From NCBI GenBank assembly GCA_025356335.1, contig JANXUF010000004.1:28341-92340 (forward strand): a stretch of DNA of 64,000 bases, in the 5' to 3' direction. Origin of the DNA: Actinomycetes bacterium. Lineage in GTDB: Bacteria; Actinomycetota; Acidimicrobiia; Acidimicrobiales; Ilumatobacteraceae. The notes beneath the pieces were generated by a model. That model saw only the letters and a program-made list of their open reading frames with translations, was not told the origin of the DNA and made no database searches. Made by a program: the position numbers and the translations under genes. Within the stretch, counting starts at the first letter, position 1, and each line of letters opens with the position of its first letter. Positions 33,156 to 41,086 of this stretch are shown one piece after another.

Positions 33156-34234
33156 CAGCGCAGTCCTCCGATGGTGACGGCGACGTTGGAGTCGGTCGTT
33201 GCGTCGGTGGCTGCTGGGCGATCGAATCCGCCGGTCACCACCGGGAACCAACAGGCGTAGGCGTGTTCCGGATGATCACCAGCGGTCAACGGTGGTTCCT
33301 GCTGGCGGCAGCGGTCCTGTGCATACTGGCAACGCGGCGCGAAACGGCACCCGGTCGGCGGGTTGACGAGATCGGGCGGTCGACCGGCGATGGCGTGCAG
33401 GCGCGTGTGCGATGGCTGCTCGATCTTCGGGATACTCGCCAGTAGCGCCTCGGTATAGGGATGCCGCATCTGCGAGAACAACACGCCAGTCGGTGCCTTC
33501 TCGACGATCTTGCCGGCGTACATGACGACGATCTCGTCGGTGTGCCCGGCGACGACACCAAGGTCGTGAGTCACGAGAATCAGACTCATGTTGCGGTCGC
33601 GACGTTGCTCTTCGAGGAGGTCGAGGATCTGCGCCTGCACGGTCACGTCGAGCGCCGTCGTGGGTTCGTCGGCGAACAGCATCGTCGGGCCGCAGGCCAT
33701 GGCGATGGCGATCATCACGCGTTGGCGCATGCCGCCGGACAGTTCGTGCGGATACTGGTTCAAACGGCGATGGGCTTCGGGAATGCCGACATCGACGAGC
33801 AGCTTTTCGGCGGTGTCCGACGCTGTTTCGCGGCCCATGCCGAGATGCGTCTTCAGCGGTTCGGTGATCTGTGCCCCGATCTTCATCAGCGGGTTGAGCG
33901 ACGTCATCGGATCCTGGAAGATCATCGCCATTTCTTTGCCCCAGTATTGACGCATCTGCTTGATCGTCAGCTGATCGATCCGAGCACCTTCGAAGCGAAC
34001 CTCGCCGGCGCGGACGACGCCTCGGCGGGGGAGCAGGCCCATGATCGATCGGGAGAGGATCGTCTTTCCTGACCCGGACTCGCCGACGATGCCGAGGGCC
34101 TTACCGCGATCGAGTTTCAACGAGACACCATCGACGGCCCTGACCAGCCCGCGGCCGGTCTTGAATCCCGTTGCCAGGTCCTCGACGTCGAGCAGGACGC
34201 CGGTTTCGGGGCGTGTCGGATAGTTCCGGCTCAC
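33155..34234 (-). CDS. Oligopeptide-type ABC transporter ATP-binding protein (DppD/OppD-like)
   Basis: A 359-residue ATPase with Walker A GESGSGKT near residue 51, signature LSGGMRQRVM near 165, Walker B TMLFADEPTTALD near 190 and a C-terminal oligo_HPY region (HPYTEALLASIP, GCRFAPRCQYAQDRC). It pairs with the DppF-like ATPase to power the importer from inside the cell. It starts with GTG in a GTGA overlap with the permease gene upstream. Peptides are the usual substrates of this family, but the solute cannot be assigned. Confidence 0.92.
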   Translation of the reverse strand: MSRNYPTRPETGVLLDVEDLATGFKTGRGLVRAVDGVSLKLDRGKALGIVGESGSGKTILSRSIMGLLPRRGVVRAGEVRFEGARIDQLTIKQMRQYWGKEMAMIFQDPMTSLNPLMKIGAQITEPLKTHLGMGRETASDTAEKLLVDVGIPEAHRRLNQYPHELSGGMRQRVMIAIAMACGPTMLFADEPTTALDVTVQAQILDLLEEQRRDRNMSLILVTHDLGVVAGHTDEIVVMYAGKIVEKAPTGVLFSQMRHPYTEALLASIPKIEQPSHTRLHAIAGRPPDLVNPPTGCRFAPRCQYAQDRCRQQEPPLTAGDHPEHAYACWFPVVTGGFDRPAATDATTDSNVAVTIGGLR

Positions 34235-35199
34235 AGCGCCGCCTCTCGGATGTCGTAGTGGCGGGCGATTCGGTCACCGATGACGTTGAAGGCGAGCACG
34301 GTCAGGAACAGCACGAGACTCGGGAACAACGTCGCCCACCACGCCTTGTCCATGTCCCGGTACGAGGCGTTGATCATCTTTCCCCAGGTCGGTGTGCCGG
34401 TCTCGACGCTGAACCCGAGAAACGCCAAGGCTGCCTCTGCGGAGATCAACAGTGCAAGGCCCGTGAAGGCGACGGACATCATCGCTGGGATGAGGTTCGG
34501 CAGGATCTCCCTGGTGATGATCCGGAAGTTCTTGGCACCGACACTTCTGGCCGCCAGTACGAAGTCGCGTTGCGCCAATGACATCGTCAGTGCTCTCACG
34601 ATTCTGGCCAGTGGAGCGATGGCCAGCAGGCTGAGGACGACGGTGATCTGCTCGGTTCGTGTGAACCATTTGAGAATGCCGGGATTCCCTGGGCGGTCCT
34701 GCTGCAGGTCGCCGACCCGATAGACGATGATGATCGCCAAGACGAGCGGCGGAACCGCGAGCATGATATCGACGACGATCGAGATCACCCGGTCGTACGT
34801 GCCTTTGAAATAGCCGGCGATGAGTCCCATGAATGTCCCGACGAGCAGGCCGATCACCGTCGACCAGAGGCCGACCTTCAACGTCGTCCTCGCCCCGTAG
34901 ATGACCTTCGAGAAGACATCGCGTCCGGTCGAGTCGACACCGAACCATGCATTCCAACCTGGCCCGAGCTTGTAACCGGCCGTCGATCTGCCGTGGTTCT
35001 TGACGGCTGCCGTCGGCAGGCGGATGAACGACAGCTGATCGGCGAAGATCGCCATCAACAGCAGCGCGGCAACCCATGCGAGGGCGATCCAGAACCCGAC
35101 GTGGATCTTGCTGCGCGATCGCTTCGGCAGCGGTTCGGCTGCGGGAGGCACGTCGAGAGGTGTCGGCGTCATCGAGGTGGTGTCAGTGATCAAGGTCAT
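34231..35199 (-). CDS. Oligopeptide-type ABC transporter permease (DppC/OppC-like)
   Basis: A 322-residue inner membrane permease with six hydrophobic segments. It has the N-terminal OppC-type helix (FWIALAWVAALLLMAIF), the periplasmic loop WNAWFGVDSTGRDVFSKVIYG typical of OppC, and the cytoplasmic EAA loop (AARSVGAKNFRIITREILPN). The ATG at 35199 lies 4 bases after the first permease's stop; the in-frame ATG at 35172 is an alternative. Its stop overlaps the DppD-like GTG. Confidence 0.9.
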   Translation of the reverse strand: MTLITDTTSMTPTPLDVPPAAEPLPKRSRSKIHVGFWIALAWVAALLLMAIFADQLSFIRLPTAAVKNHGRSTAGYKLGPGWNAWFGVDSTGRDVFSKVIYGARTTLKVGLWSTVIGLLVGTFMGLIAGYFKGTYDRVISIVVDIMLAVPPLVLAIIIVYRVGDLQQDRPGNPGILKWFTRTEQITVVLSLLAIAPLARIVRALTMSLAQRDFVLAARSVGAKNFRIITREILPNLIPAMMSVAFTGLALLISAEAALAFLGFSVETGTPTWGKMINASYRDMDKAWWATLFPSLVLFLTVLAFNVIGDRIARHYDIREAAL

Positions 35200-35203
35200 G
35201 CGA

Positions 35204-36160
35204 TTATCCCAAGGCTCTGGCGAGGCGAATACGCGGGTCGACGACGGCATACAGCAGGTCGATCGCCAAGTTCGTGAAGACGACGCCGACGACGAGAATC
35301 GCCGTGGCGGTCTGGATGACGAGGAGGTCGCCGCGCAGCAGCGACTCGAGCAGCATTTGCCCGAGCCCGTTCAAACCGAACAATGATTCGACGAGCACGG
35401 CACCACCGAGCAGGCCGCTCAGCTGGAGGCCGACACTCGTCAGCAACGAGAACACCGAACTCCTCAGCGCATGGCGCCACAGGACCCGCTGGGGGGACAC
35501 GCCCTTGGCTCTGGCGAGGGTGATGAAGTCGCTCTGCAGGGTCATGATCATGTCGCCGCGCAGCAGTCGGGTGAAGATCGCCGAAATCGGTAGTGCGAGC
35601 GTGAGCGTCGGCAGGAAGAAGTTCTTGGCGCTCTGCAACGGGTTGTCCCATGGGTAGATCTTGTTGCTGTTCGCCGGGAACCAGTGGAAATGGATCGAGA
35701 ACACGAGCAGCAACAAGATGCCGAGCACCACGCCGGGGATCGACACGAAGGCGAAAGAAAAGAAGCCGGCGCTCTTGTCGAACAGGCCGTCGCGACGGTA
35801 AGCGGAGAGCACGGCGACCGGTAGGGCGATCAGCAACGCGAGAACTACGGCGTAGATGGTCAGTAGCAGCGTCGTCGGGACCTTCTGGCGGAGCAACGTC
35901 CTGACGTCGGTGGAGAAGATTTCGGAGCGGCCGAGATCGAGCGTCAACATGTTCTTGACCCAGTAGAAGTACTGCGTGAAATAGTCGCTGTTCAGGTGGT
36001 ACTTGGCGGTGACGGCGTCGATGTTCGCCTGTGTCGCCGTTCCCCCCAGCATCCGGCGCGCCGGGTCGTTGACACCGAGGCGCATGGCCACGAGCACACC
36101 GAAGGTGACGATGACGAAGACGATGAGGAACTGCGCAGTTTTCTGGGCGGCGTATCTCAA
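35204..36160 (-). CDS. Oligopeptide-type ABC transporter permease (DppB/OppB-like)
   Basis: A 318-residue permease with six hydrophobic segments and the EAA loop LARAKGVSPQRVLWRHALR. It begins with LRYAAQKTAQFLIVFVIV if the TTG at 36160 is used. That codon has GGAG 5 bases upstream and gives the family's normal N terminus, so it is preferred over the ATG at 36232, which would add 24 residues rich in His and Pro. It forms the channel with the DppC-like protein. The 113 bases between it and the solute-binding protein gene carry competing hairpins. Confidence 0.88.
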   Translation of the reverse strand: MRYAAQKTAQFLIVFVIVTFGVLVAMRLGVNDPARRMLGGTATQANIDAVTAKYHLNSDYFTQYFYWVKNMLTLDLGRSEIFSTDVRTLLRQKVPTTLLLTIYAVVLALLIALPVAVLSAYRRDGLFDKSAGFFSFAFVSIPGVVLGILLLLVFSIHFHWFPANSNKIYPWDNPLQSAKNFFLPTLTLALPISAIFTRLLRGDMIMTLQSDFITLARAKGVSPQRVLWRHALRSSVFSLLTSVGLQLSGLLGGAVLVESLFGLNGLGQMLLESLLRGDLLVIQTATAILVVGVVFTNLAIDLLYAVVDPRIRLARALG

Positions 36161-36165
36161 GCTGA

Positions 36166-36169
36166 CTCC
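36166..36169 (-). promoter_or_regulatory. Ribosome-binding site deciding a TTG start
   Basis: GGAG on the minus strand, 5 bases before the TTG at 36160, supports this start for the DppB-like permease. Confidence 0.55.
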
Positions 36170-36209
36170 AACTCCGTGAGGATGCGATTGATAGGTCGGT
36201 AGGTGGGTA

Positions 36210-36260
36210 TGTGGAAGGGGGCATCCTTCCACAGCAGCACGGCGCCGCTGCGGAAGGATG
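36210..36260 (-). promoter_or_regulatory. Mutually exclusive hairpins between solute-binding protein and permease genes
   Basis: In transcript order (minus strand) there are arms CATCCTTCC (36230-36222 complement lies within the shared arm; see below), an inner GCAGC/GCTGC stem, a central GGAAGG arm and a final CCTTCCACA arm. In plus coordinates TGTGGAAGG (36210-36218) pairs perfectly with CCTTCCACA (36225-36233), while CATCCTTCC (36222-36230) pairs perfectly with GGAAGGATG (36252-36260). The central segment 36222-36233 can join only one of them. A hairpin here is common in ABC operons, where it protects the abundant solute-binding protein mRNA; the switch-like layout is unusual. No U-tract follows. 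Confidence 0.6.
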
Positions 36261-36273
36261 ACCGATCAGGTGA

Positions 36274-38160
36274 CTAGGGCTTGATCCAGATGGTGTTGAG
36301 CCAGAACTGACCGGAGAATCCGGCGCCGTCCTGAGCGGTTCCACCGTCTGGCAGGACGGTCGTGGCGAGGCCATGGACTGATGCCTTGTGCGGGGTTCCC
36401 CAGATCGTGTAGTCGAGCGGGATGAACAGGCACTGTGAACCGAATTCCCGGTTGACATCCTCTGCGGCCTTCTGTGCCGTCGCGTCGTCTTTCGCCTCAC
36501 GGGCGGCGTCGAGACCGGCATCGATCTTCGGGTCGTTGATACGGGCGAAGTTCAATGACAGCTTGCCGTCAGGGTGTGAGCCGGCGCTGTGCCACCAGAA
36601 GTACTGGTCGTCGACCTTGCCGCCGGCGTGCTGACGCCATCCGTACATGTGGAAGTCGGGGATGCCGAGCAGGGCGTTGGTGATGAACGCAGACTGTTCG
36701 ACCGTCTGCACGGTCAGGTTGACGCCGATCTGCTGCCAATATCCCTTGAGCAATTCTGCGGTCGTCGCATTGTCTGCCGTCGGAGTGAACCCGATCGTGA
36801 TGTCGACCGACGAGGAGCCCGTCGCCTTCTTGTAGTCGTCGATGAGCGCCTTGGCGCCGGGGATGTCCTGTGCGGTCTTCAAGCCGTTGTCGGCGAGATA
36901 GCCCTGCTGGCCGGGGGAGAACGGGCCGTTCGCCGGCTGCGTGATGCCGCCCTCGGTTGCGTCGATGTATTCCTTGCGGTCGATCGACTCCGACAGTGCG
37001 CAGCGGACCCGCTGATCTGACAGCGGACCTGGCTTGGAGAGATCGATCAGCAGGAAGTTGGTCTCGCTCTGCTTCGTCTGCTCGTTCATTGGGTACTGGG
37101 CAGCCTTGTCGCGGAAGTTCTTGACGACGCCGGCGTTCGACGTCGAGAAGATGTCGATGTCACCGGCAAGCAACGCCTTTTCGGCGTTCGCGCTGTCGGG
37201 AATCACCTTGAAGTCGATCTCGTCCAGGTACGGCAAGGTCACTCCGTCCTTGTCCTTCTGCCAATACTTCGGGTTCTTCTTGACCACGAGCAGGTCATCG
37301 GTGTAGCTGGCGAGCGTGAACGGACCCGATCCGATCGGAGACGTCGCCTTGGTGGGGTCTGCCTTGACCTCATCGAGCCATTTCGGCGAGGCGATCAGGC
37401 CCAACTGGCCGGTGAGATAGCGATCGAATGTCGACCAAGTGAATGGTTTGGCCGGGTCGCCGCCCTTGCCCATGTAGATGTCGAAGTTCATGTCGTCCTT
37501 CTTGACGATCTTCAACGACTTGTCGGGATTCTTGGCGACATCGGTCAGTGCACCGGCGATGAGGATGCCCTGGCCGGAGTCCTGCAGGTTGCGGATCATG
37601 GCGTCGGCGTTGACGGGCGTGCCATCGGTGAACGTGATATTCGGGCGAACGGTGACCGTCCACACGGAGAAGTCGGCATTGGGAGTGATCGCCGATGCAA
37701 GGAACGGATGCACCTTGCCGTCATCGCCGAGTGCCGCAATCGGGTCGAAGAAGCTGCGGGCGCGTTCCTGGCAGTACGAGTCGCACTGCATCGCTGCCGG
37801 GGTCCACGGGGAGGCGACCTTGGCCTCACCGGAGACGATGAGCTTGCCGCCGAGTACCGGCTTTTCTGCTGCGACGGTCGAGACGACAGCGGTGGTCGCC
37901 ACGTCGGTGACTGCTGTCGTGACGGCGGTCGTCGCACCCGTCGTGGCGGCGGTCGCTGTTCCCGCAGTCGTCGTCGCCGCGGCTGCGGTCGTGCCGGTTG
38001 TAGCGGCTGCCGTCGTGACGGTTGCAGCAGCGGTGGACGACACCGTCTTTGCGGAATCGTCCTTCTTGCTGCTGCACGCACCGGCGATCAGCGCAAAGCT
38101 GAATGCGGCGCCCACCACCTTCATTCCAGTGCGTCGATCCGTTCGCTGTGGTCTTCTCAT
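36274..38160 (-). CDS. Oligopeptide-type ABC transporter solute-binding lipoprotein (SBP_bac_5)
   Basis: A 628-residue lipoprotein of the DppA/OppA family. The signal peptide has a basic start (MRRPQRTDRR), a hydrophobic core and the lipobox LIAGAC, with Cys at about 29. A linker of about 75 residues made almost only of Thr, Ala, Val and Gly follows and probably spans the cell wall. The binding domain starts at PVLGGKLIVSG and includes ITFTDGTPVNADAM and GSGPFTLASY, which are family features. ATG 38160 has GGGGGA 7 bases upstream. It is the first and probably best expressed gene of the importer. The ligand cannot be told from sequence. Confidence 0.9.
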   Translation of the reverse strand: MRRPQRTDRRTGMKVVGAAFSFALIAGACSSKKDDSAKTVSSTAAATVTTAAATTGTTAAAATTTAGTATAATTGATTAVTTAVTDVATTAVVSTVAAEKPVLGGKLIVSGEAKVASPWTPAAMQCDSYCQERARSFFDPIAALGDDGKVHPFLASAITPNADFSVWTVTVRPNITFTDGTPVNADAMIRNLQDSGQGILIAGALTDVAKNPDKSLKIVKKDDMNFDIYMGKGGDPAKPFTWSTFDRYLTGQLGLIASPKWLDEVKADPTKATSPIGSGPFTLASYTDDLLVVKKNPKYWQKDKDGVTLPYLDEIDFKVIPDSANAEKALLAGDIDIFSTSNAGVVKNFRDKAAQYPMNEQTKQSETNFLLIDLSKPGPLSDQRVRCALSESIDRKEYIDATEGGITQPANGPFSPGQQGYLADNGLKTAQDIPGAKALIDDYKKATGSSSVDITIGFTPTADNATTAELLKGYWQQIGVNLTVQTVEQSAFITNALLGIPDFHMYGWRQHAGGKVDDQYFWWHSAGSHPDGKLSLNFARINDPKIDAGLDAAREAKDDATAQKAAEDVNREFGSQCLFIPLDYTIWGTPHKASVHGLATTVLPDGGTAQDGAGFSGQFWLNTIWIKP

Positions 38161-38356
38161 GCTGCGATCCCCCAATTCGAGTGGCTGACAATCACCAATG
38201 CGGTCGTATGTGACCCCCGCCACATTGGATATCTCGAACCATAGCCGGGACATGCGCGCGACTTACGAGTTTGAGCGCCGGCTTTGTCGGCCGTCCTGGA
38301 ATTTCTTGGCAGCGTGTCAACTTCGACGGTGAGCATGACGAGTTCGACGCTCGCAG

Positions 38357-38362
38357 TAGTTT
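38357..38362 (+). promoter_or_regulatory. -10 box, leaderless, for ppk2
   Basis: TAGTTT ends 6 bases before the ATG at 38369, placing the transcript start at or next to the start codon. Confidence 0.5.
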
Positions 38363-38368
38363 CAGGTA

Positions 38369-39169
38369 ATGCTCAACAAGATGATGGTCGCCCCAGGGAA
38401 GCAGGCGAACCTGTCCCGGCGAAAGCCTGACGAGACATTTGGGTGGGAGAAGTCCGACGCCAAGCAGGAGTTGGGAAAACTGATCACGCGCCTCAGTGAA
38501 CTGCAGAACCGTCTCGCCGCCGAGTCGAAGCAGTCGCTGCTCGTGGTGCTGCAGGCGATGGATGCCGCTGGTAAGGACGGCGTGGTTCGCAGCATCTTCA
38601 CCGGGGTCAACCCCGCCGGCGTGAGCGTGACGTCGTTCAAGGCGCCTTCGTCGGAGGAGCTGGCCCACGACTACCTGTGGCGAGTGCATGCAGCGATGCC
38701 GCATCGTGGTCAGATCGGCATCTTCAACCGCTCGCACTATGAAGACGTGCTCGTCGTCCGTGTGCACGGGTATGTCCCGGAGGAGCGGTGGCGCAAGCGG
38801 TTCCGTCATATCCGTGAGTTCGAGCGAATGGCGACCGAGGAGGGGACGAAGATCGTCAAGATCCACCTCCAGATCTCGCTCGAAGCGCAACGCCGGCGTG
38901 AGCAGGACCGTATCGACACCATCGAGAAGCGTTGGAAGTTCAACAAGCAGGACCTTGTCGACCGGGCACTGTGGCCGAAGTTCATGGAGGCCTATGAGGA
39001 CGTCTTCAGTGAAACCGGTACCCGTGACGCGCCGTGGTACATCGTGCCGTCGGACCGCAACTGGGTCCGCAACCTCGCTGTCGCCCAGATCCTCGTGCAT
39101 GCCCTCGATGCCATGGACCCCCGCATTCCCCCGGGTCAACCGGACATCGAAGGCATCGTCGTCGTCTGA
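38369..39169 (+). CDS. ppk2: Polyphosphate kinase 2 family protein
   Basis: A 266-residue cytosolic polyphosphate:nucleotide phosphotransferase. The P-loop is QAMDAAGKDGVV at about residues 62-73, the Walker B region is GIFNRSHYEDVLVVRV near 120-135, and the lid region has RFRHIREFERM and RWKFNKQDLVDR. One-domain PPK2 enzymes phosphorylate AMP or ADP with polyphosphate, or the reverse; this short form fits the AMP/ADP-using class, but the class cannot be fixed by eye. It stands alone, divergent from the peptide importer and convergent with the DUF559 gene across an array of palindromic repeats. Confidence 0.92.
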   Translation: MLNKMMVAPGKQANLSRRKPDETFGWEKSDAKQELGKLITRLSELQNRLAAESKQSLLVVLQAMDAAGKDGVVRSIFTGVNPAGVSVTSFKAPSSEELAHDYLWRVHAAMPHRGQIGIFNRSHYEDVLVVRVHGYVPEERWRKRFRHIREFERMATEEGTKIVKIHLQISLEAQRRREQDRIDTIEKRWKFNKQDLVDRALWPKFMEAYEDVFSETGTRDAPWYIVPSDRNWVRNLAVAQILVHALDAMDPRIPPGQPDIEGIVVV

Positions 39170-39180
39170 ATCTGCGCGCG

Positions 39181-39361
39181 GCGGTCCGGTGTGGGGGGTC
39201 GGTCACGAGGATTCCGTGGTGGCGGAGTGTGGGTGACCGCGGGGCCTGGTGTGGGGGGTCGGTCACGAGGATTCCGTGGTGGCGGAATGTGGGTGACCGC
39301 GGCGGCCTGGTGTGGGGAGTCGGTCACGAGGATTCCGCAGTGGCGGAATGTGGGTGACCGC
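39181..39361. repeat. Three tandem 60-61-bp units, each with a 38-bp palindrome
   Basis: Units begin at 39181, 39241 and 39301. Each holds a palindrome (39201-39238, 39261-39298, 39322-39359) with outer arms GGTCAC/GTGACC and inner arms ATTCCG/CGGAAT (the first copy has CGGAGT) around a 6-base loop. The 22-23 bases between palindromes are also repeated (GGTGTGGGG). The array fills the gap between the convergent stops of ppk2 and the DUF559 gene, so it may also act as a two-way terminator, although no U-tract is present. Single copies of the palindrome recur at 40383, 63687 and 63794. Confidence 0.92.
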
Positions 39362-39380
39362 GGCGGTTCGGTCGGAGCCA

Positions 39381-40334
39381 TTAGGCGATCTCTGCGGCCA
39401 CCTTGTCGCCTCGCTGCAGTACGGCATGGGTCGAGTATTCGATCACGGCGAAACCCTCGCCCTGCAACTGGTTGCGTCGCTCCGCGTCGCGATCGCGGTC
39501 TGCGTCGCTCGAATGTCCGCGACGCCCGCTGACCTCGACGATCACGCGTTGCTCGGTGAACTCGAAGTCGACCCGGGCCTGGCTCTGCGCCGTTCGGTGC
39601 ACAACTTGCGTCCGCGGTTTCGGGAGTCCGTGTCGTCGAAGCAGTTGAGAGAACTCGCGTTCGAGCCACGAGTGCACGCCGGCGTCGAGCAGCACTGCGT
39701 CGAGCTTGGCAATCCACGGCCGGCCCACCCGTAGCGGGCGGGCGAAACGGGCGACGTAGGTGGGCGACACGAGACCAAGTCGGCACGCGCTGTCGACGGC
39801 ACCCGCGACGGCGTCGACGTCGGTGACGGAGCAGAGGTCGATGATCGTCCGCGCCGCCGTTGAGATTGGCCACGACGTCATCACGCCCGCCGCAAGCAGT
39901 TGCCTGTCGGTCCGTGCCGAAGGCGGTAGATCGTGGCACGGGATCGTCGCCGTGTCGCCGGGGCCGAGCCGCCGCGTGGAATGAACGGCCAACGCAGCGC
40001 CGCTGTTGCGATCCATGCGGGTGGTCGTGAATTCGGCAACGGCGTCCTCGAACCCATCGAACCTCCACATGCGTGCCGCCGCGCGATGACTGATGACGGC
40101 CCCGCTGCCGAGTACCAGCAATCCGCTGACGATGTCTCGTTCGAAGCTGTGCGGAGCGCCCCACGCGACGAACGTCCGTGGACCGATCAATCGCAGCCGA
40201 GTCGACTCACGGAGCGCGTAGATCTGGCGTTCCGTCAGCCCGCAACGGAGGAGTTGGTCGAAGCCGGCGACGCCGTGCTGCGCGTGAAGGAGTCGGTGGA
40301 CGAGTTCGGATGCATCGGTATTCACCCCACCCAT
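39381..40334 (-). CDS. DUF559/PD-(D/E)XK endonuclease-like protein with AbiEi-like N-terminal region
   Basis: A 317-residue protein of a type frequent in actinobacteria. The N-terminal part (TERQIYALRESTRLRLIGPRT, then SGAVISHRAAARMW) resembles the helical DNA-binding part of AbiEi-type proteins. The C-terminal 110 residues resemble very-short-patch-repair-like nucleases: HSWLEREFSQLLRRHGLP, then the core ARVDFEFTEQRVIVEVSGRRGH with the D...ExS arrangement, and RDAERRNQLQGEGF. ATG 40334 is chosen; a longer frame runs through a palindromic repeat. Known family members are uncharacterised, so nuclease activity is inference. The gene is bracketed by the palindromes at 39181-39361 and 40383-40420. 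Confidence 0.8.
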   Translation of the reverse strand: MGGVNTDASELVHRLLHAQHGVAGFDQLLRCGLTERQIYALRESTRLRLIGPRTFVAWGAPHSFERDIVSGLLVLGSGAVISHRAAARMWRFDGFEDAVAEFTTTRMDRNSGAALAVHSTRRLGPGDTATIPCHDLPPSARTDRQLLAAGVMTSWPISTAARTIIDLCSVTDVDAVAGAVDSACRLGLVSPTYVARFARPLRVGRPWIAKLDAVLLDAGVHSWLEREFSQLLRRHGLPKPRTQVVHRTAQSQARVDFEFTEQRVIVEVSGRRGHSSDADRDRDAERRNQLQGEGFAVIEYSTHAVLQRGDKVAAEIA

Positions 40335-40382
40335 GAGTGCATGACGACGCCGAAATCGGAATGAGGCCGGCAAATTCTCCGT

Positions 40383-40420
40383 GGTCACGTGGATTCCGTG
40401 GTGGCGGAATCGGCGTGACC
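40383..40420. repeat. 38-bp palindromic repeat, single copy
   Basis: Same family as the array at 39181: GGTCAC and ATTCCG arms mirrored by CGGAAT and GTGACC, 6-base loop TGGTGG. It lies between the phosphoribosyltransferase stop and the DUF559 start codon, both on the minus strand, where a hairpin could reduce read-through or stabilise the upstream mRNA. Confidence 0.9.
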
Positions 40421-40435
40421 GCTGTGTCGGGGTCC

Positions 40436-40933
40436 TCAGGCGTCTTTGACGGACCAGTCGCGTTTGGCGACGGGGTCCTTGTCGCTCCACGGGAAGTTGA
40501 TCCACATGTCGGTCTTCTTCCACACGTACTCGCACTTGATGACGGAGTGCGACTTCTCGTAGATGACGGCGGCGCGGACTTCGGCGACCTTGCCGAGGCA
40601 GAACTCCTTGACGAGTTCGAGCGTCTTGCCGGTGTCGGCGACGTCGTCGGCGATCAGCACTCTGGCCTCGGCAATTGCGTCGAGGTCGGGGACCGGTGGC
40701 AGGATCAGCGGCACGTCGAGGCGCTCGTCGACGCCTGTGTAGAACTCGACGTTCATCGTGTAGACGTTCTTGACCGACAGCGCGTATCCGAGCGCTCCGG
40801 CGATCAGCAGCCCGCCGCGAGCGATCGCCAGAATGATGTCCGGTTCGTAGCCGTCGTCGGCGATCTGTTGAGCGAGCTCACGAGAGGCGCTCCCGAACAG
40901 CTCCCACGTCAAAATCTCGCGCTCTGCTGACAA
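40436..40933 (-). CDS. Purine-type phosphoribosyltransferase
   Basis: A 165-residue phosphoribosyltransferase. The PRPP-binding motif VLIADDVADTGKTLEL lies near residue 93, preceded by ILAIARGGLLIAGALG (PRPP loop). It resembles xanthine or hypoxanthine-guanine phosphoribosyltransferases, which salvage free purine bases to nucleotides; the base specificity is not clear. TTG 40933 is chosen because AGGAGG stands 9 bases before it; the first TTG, at 40942, abuts the AGGAGG directly. It has its own promoter with a 25-base leader. Downstream is the DUF559 gene. Confidence 0.85.
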   Translation of the reverse strand: MSAEREILTWELFGSASRELAQQIADDGYEPDIILAIARGGLLIAGALGYALSVKNVYTMNVEFYTGVDERLDVPLILPPVPDLDAIAEARVLIADDVADTGKTLELVKEFCLGKVAEVRAAVIYEKSHSVIKCEYVWKKTDMWINFPWSDKDPVAKRDWSVKDA

Positions 40934-40942
40934 CCGACTCAA

Positions 40943-40948
40943 CCTCCT
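40943..40948 (-). promoter_or_regulatory. Ribosome-binding site AGGAGG deciding the phosphoribosyltransferase start
   Basis: A perfect AGGAGG on the minus strand. With 9 bases to the TTG at 40933 and none to the TTG at 40942, it favours the downstream codon. Confidence 0.65.
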
Positions 40949-40964
40949 GGACGACGAATCACCG

Positions 40965-40970
40965 AACCTA
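40965..40970 (-). promoter_or_regulatory. Probable -10 box for the phosphoribosyltransferase
   Basis: TAGGTT on the minus strand, about 30 bases before the start codon. This gives a short leader that includes the AGGAGG site, in contrast to the leaderless genes nearby. Confidence 0.4.
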
Positions 40971-41047
40971 GTGGAAATGGCCGCACGCTCGGCAGCTCAC
41001 CACGAAGTGGCGCTCCGATGCCGCTCACTGCGCTCGGGCCTGTCCGG

Positions 41048-41079
41048 GACCGACCGGACCGACGAGACCGACCGGACCG
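41048..41079. repeat. 14-bp direct repeat, two copies
   Basis: GACCGACCGGACCG occurs at 41048-41061 and 41066-41079, separated by ACGA, just after the stop of the FAD oxidoreductase gene. Each copy contains the short palindrome CCGG. Function unknown. Confidence 0.75.
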
Positions 41080-41086
41080 CAGGGTG

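Noticed and set aside
39181..39361. CRISPR-like array of three regularly spaced palindromic repeats
   Set aside because: The spacers are as repeated as the palindromes, only three units exist, and no cas gene is present; it is a tandem repeat.
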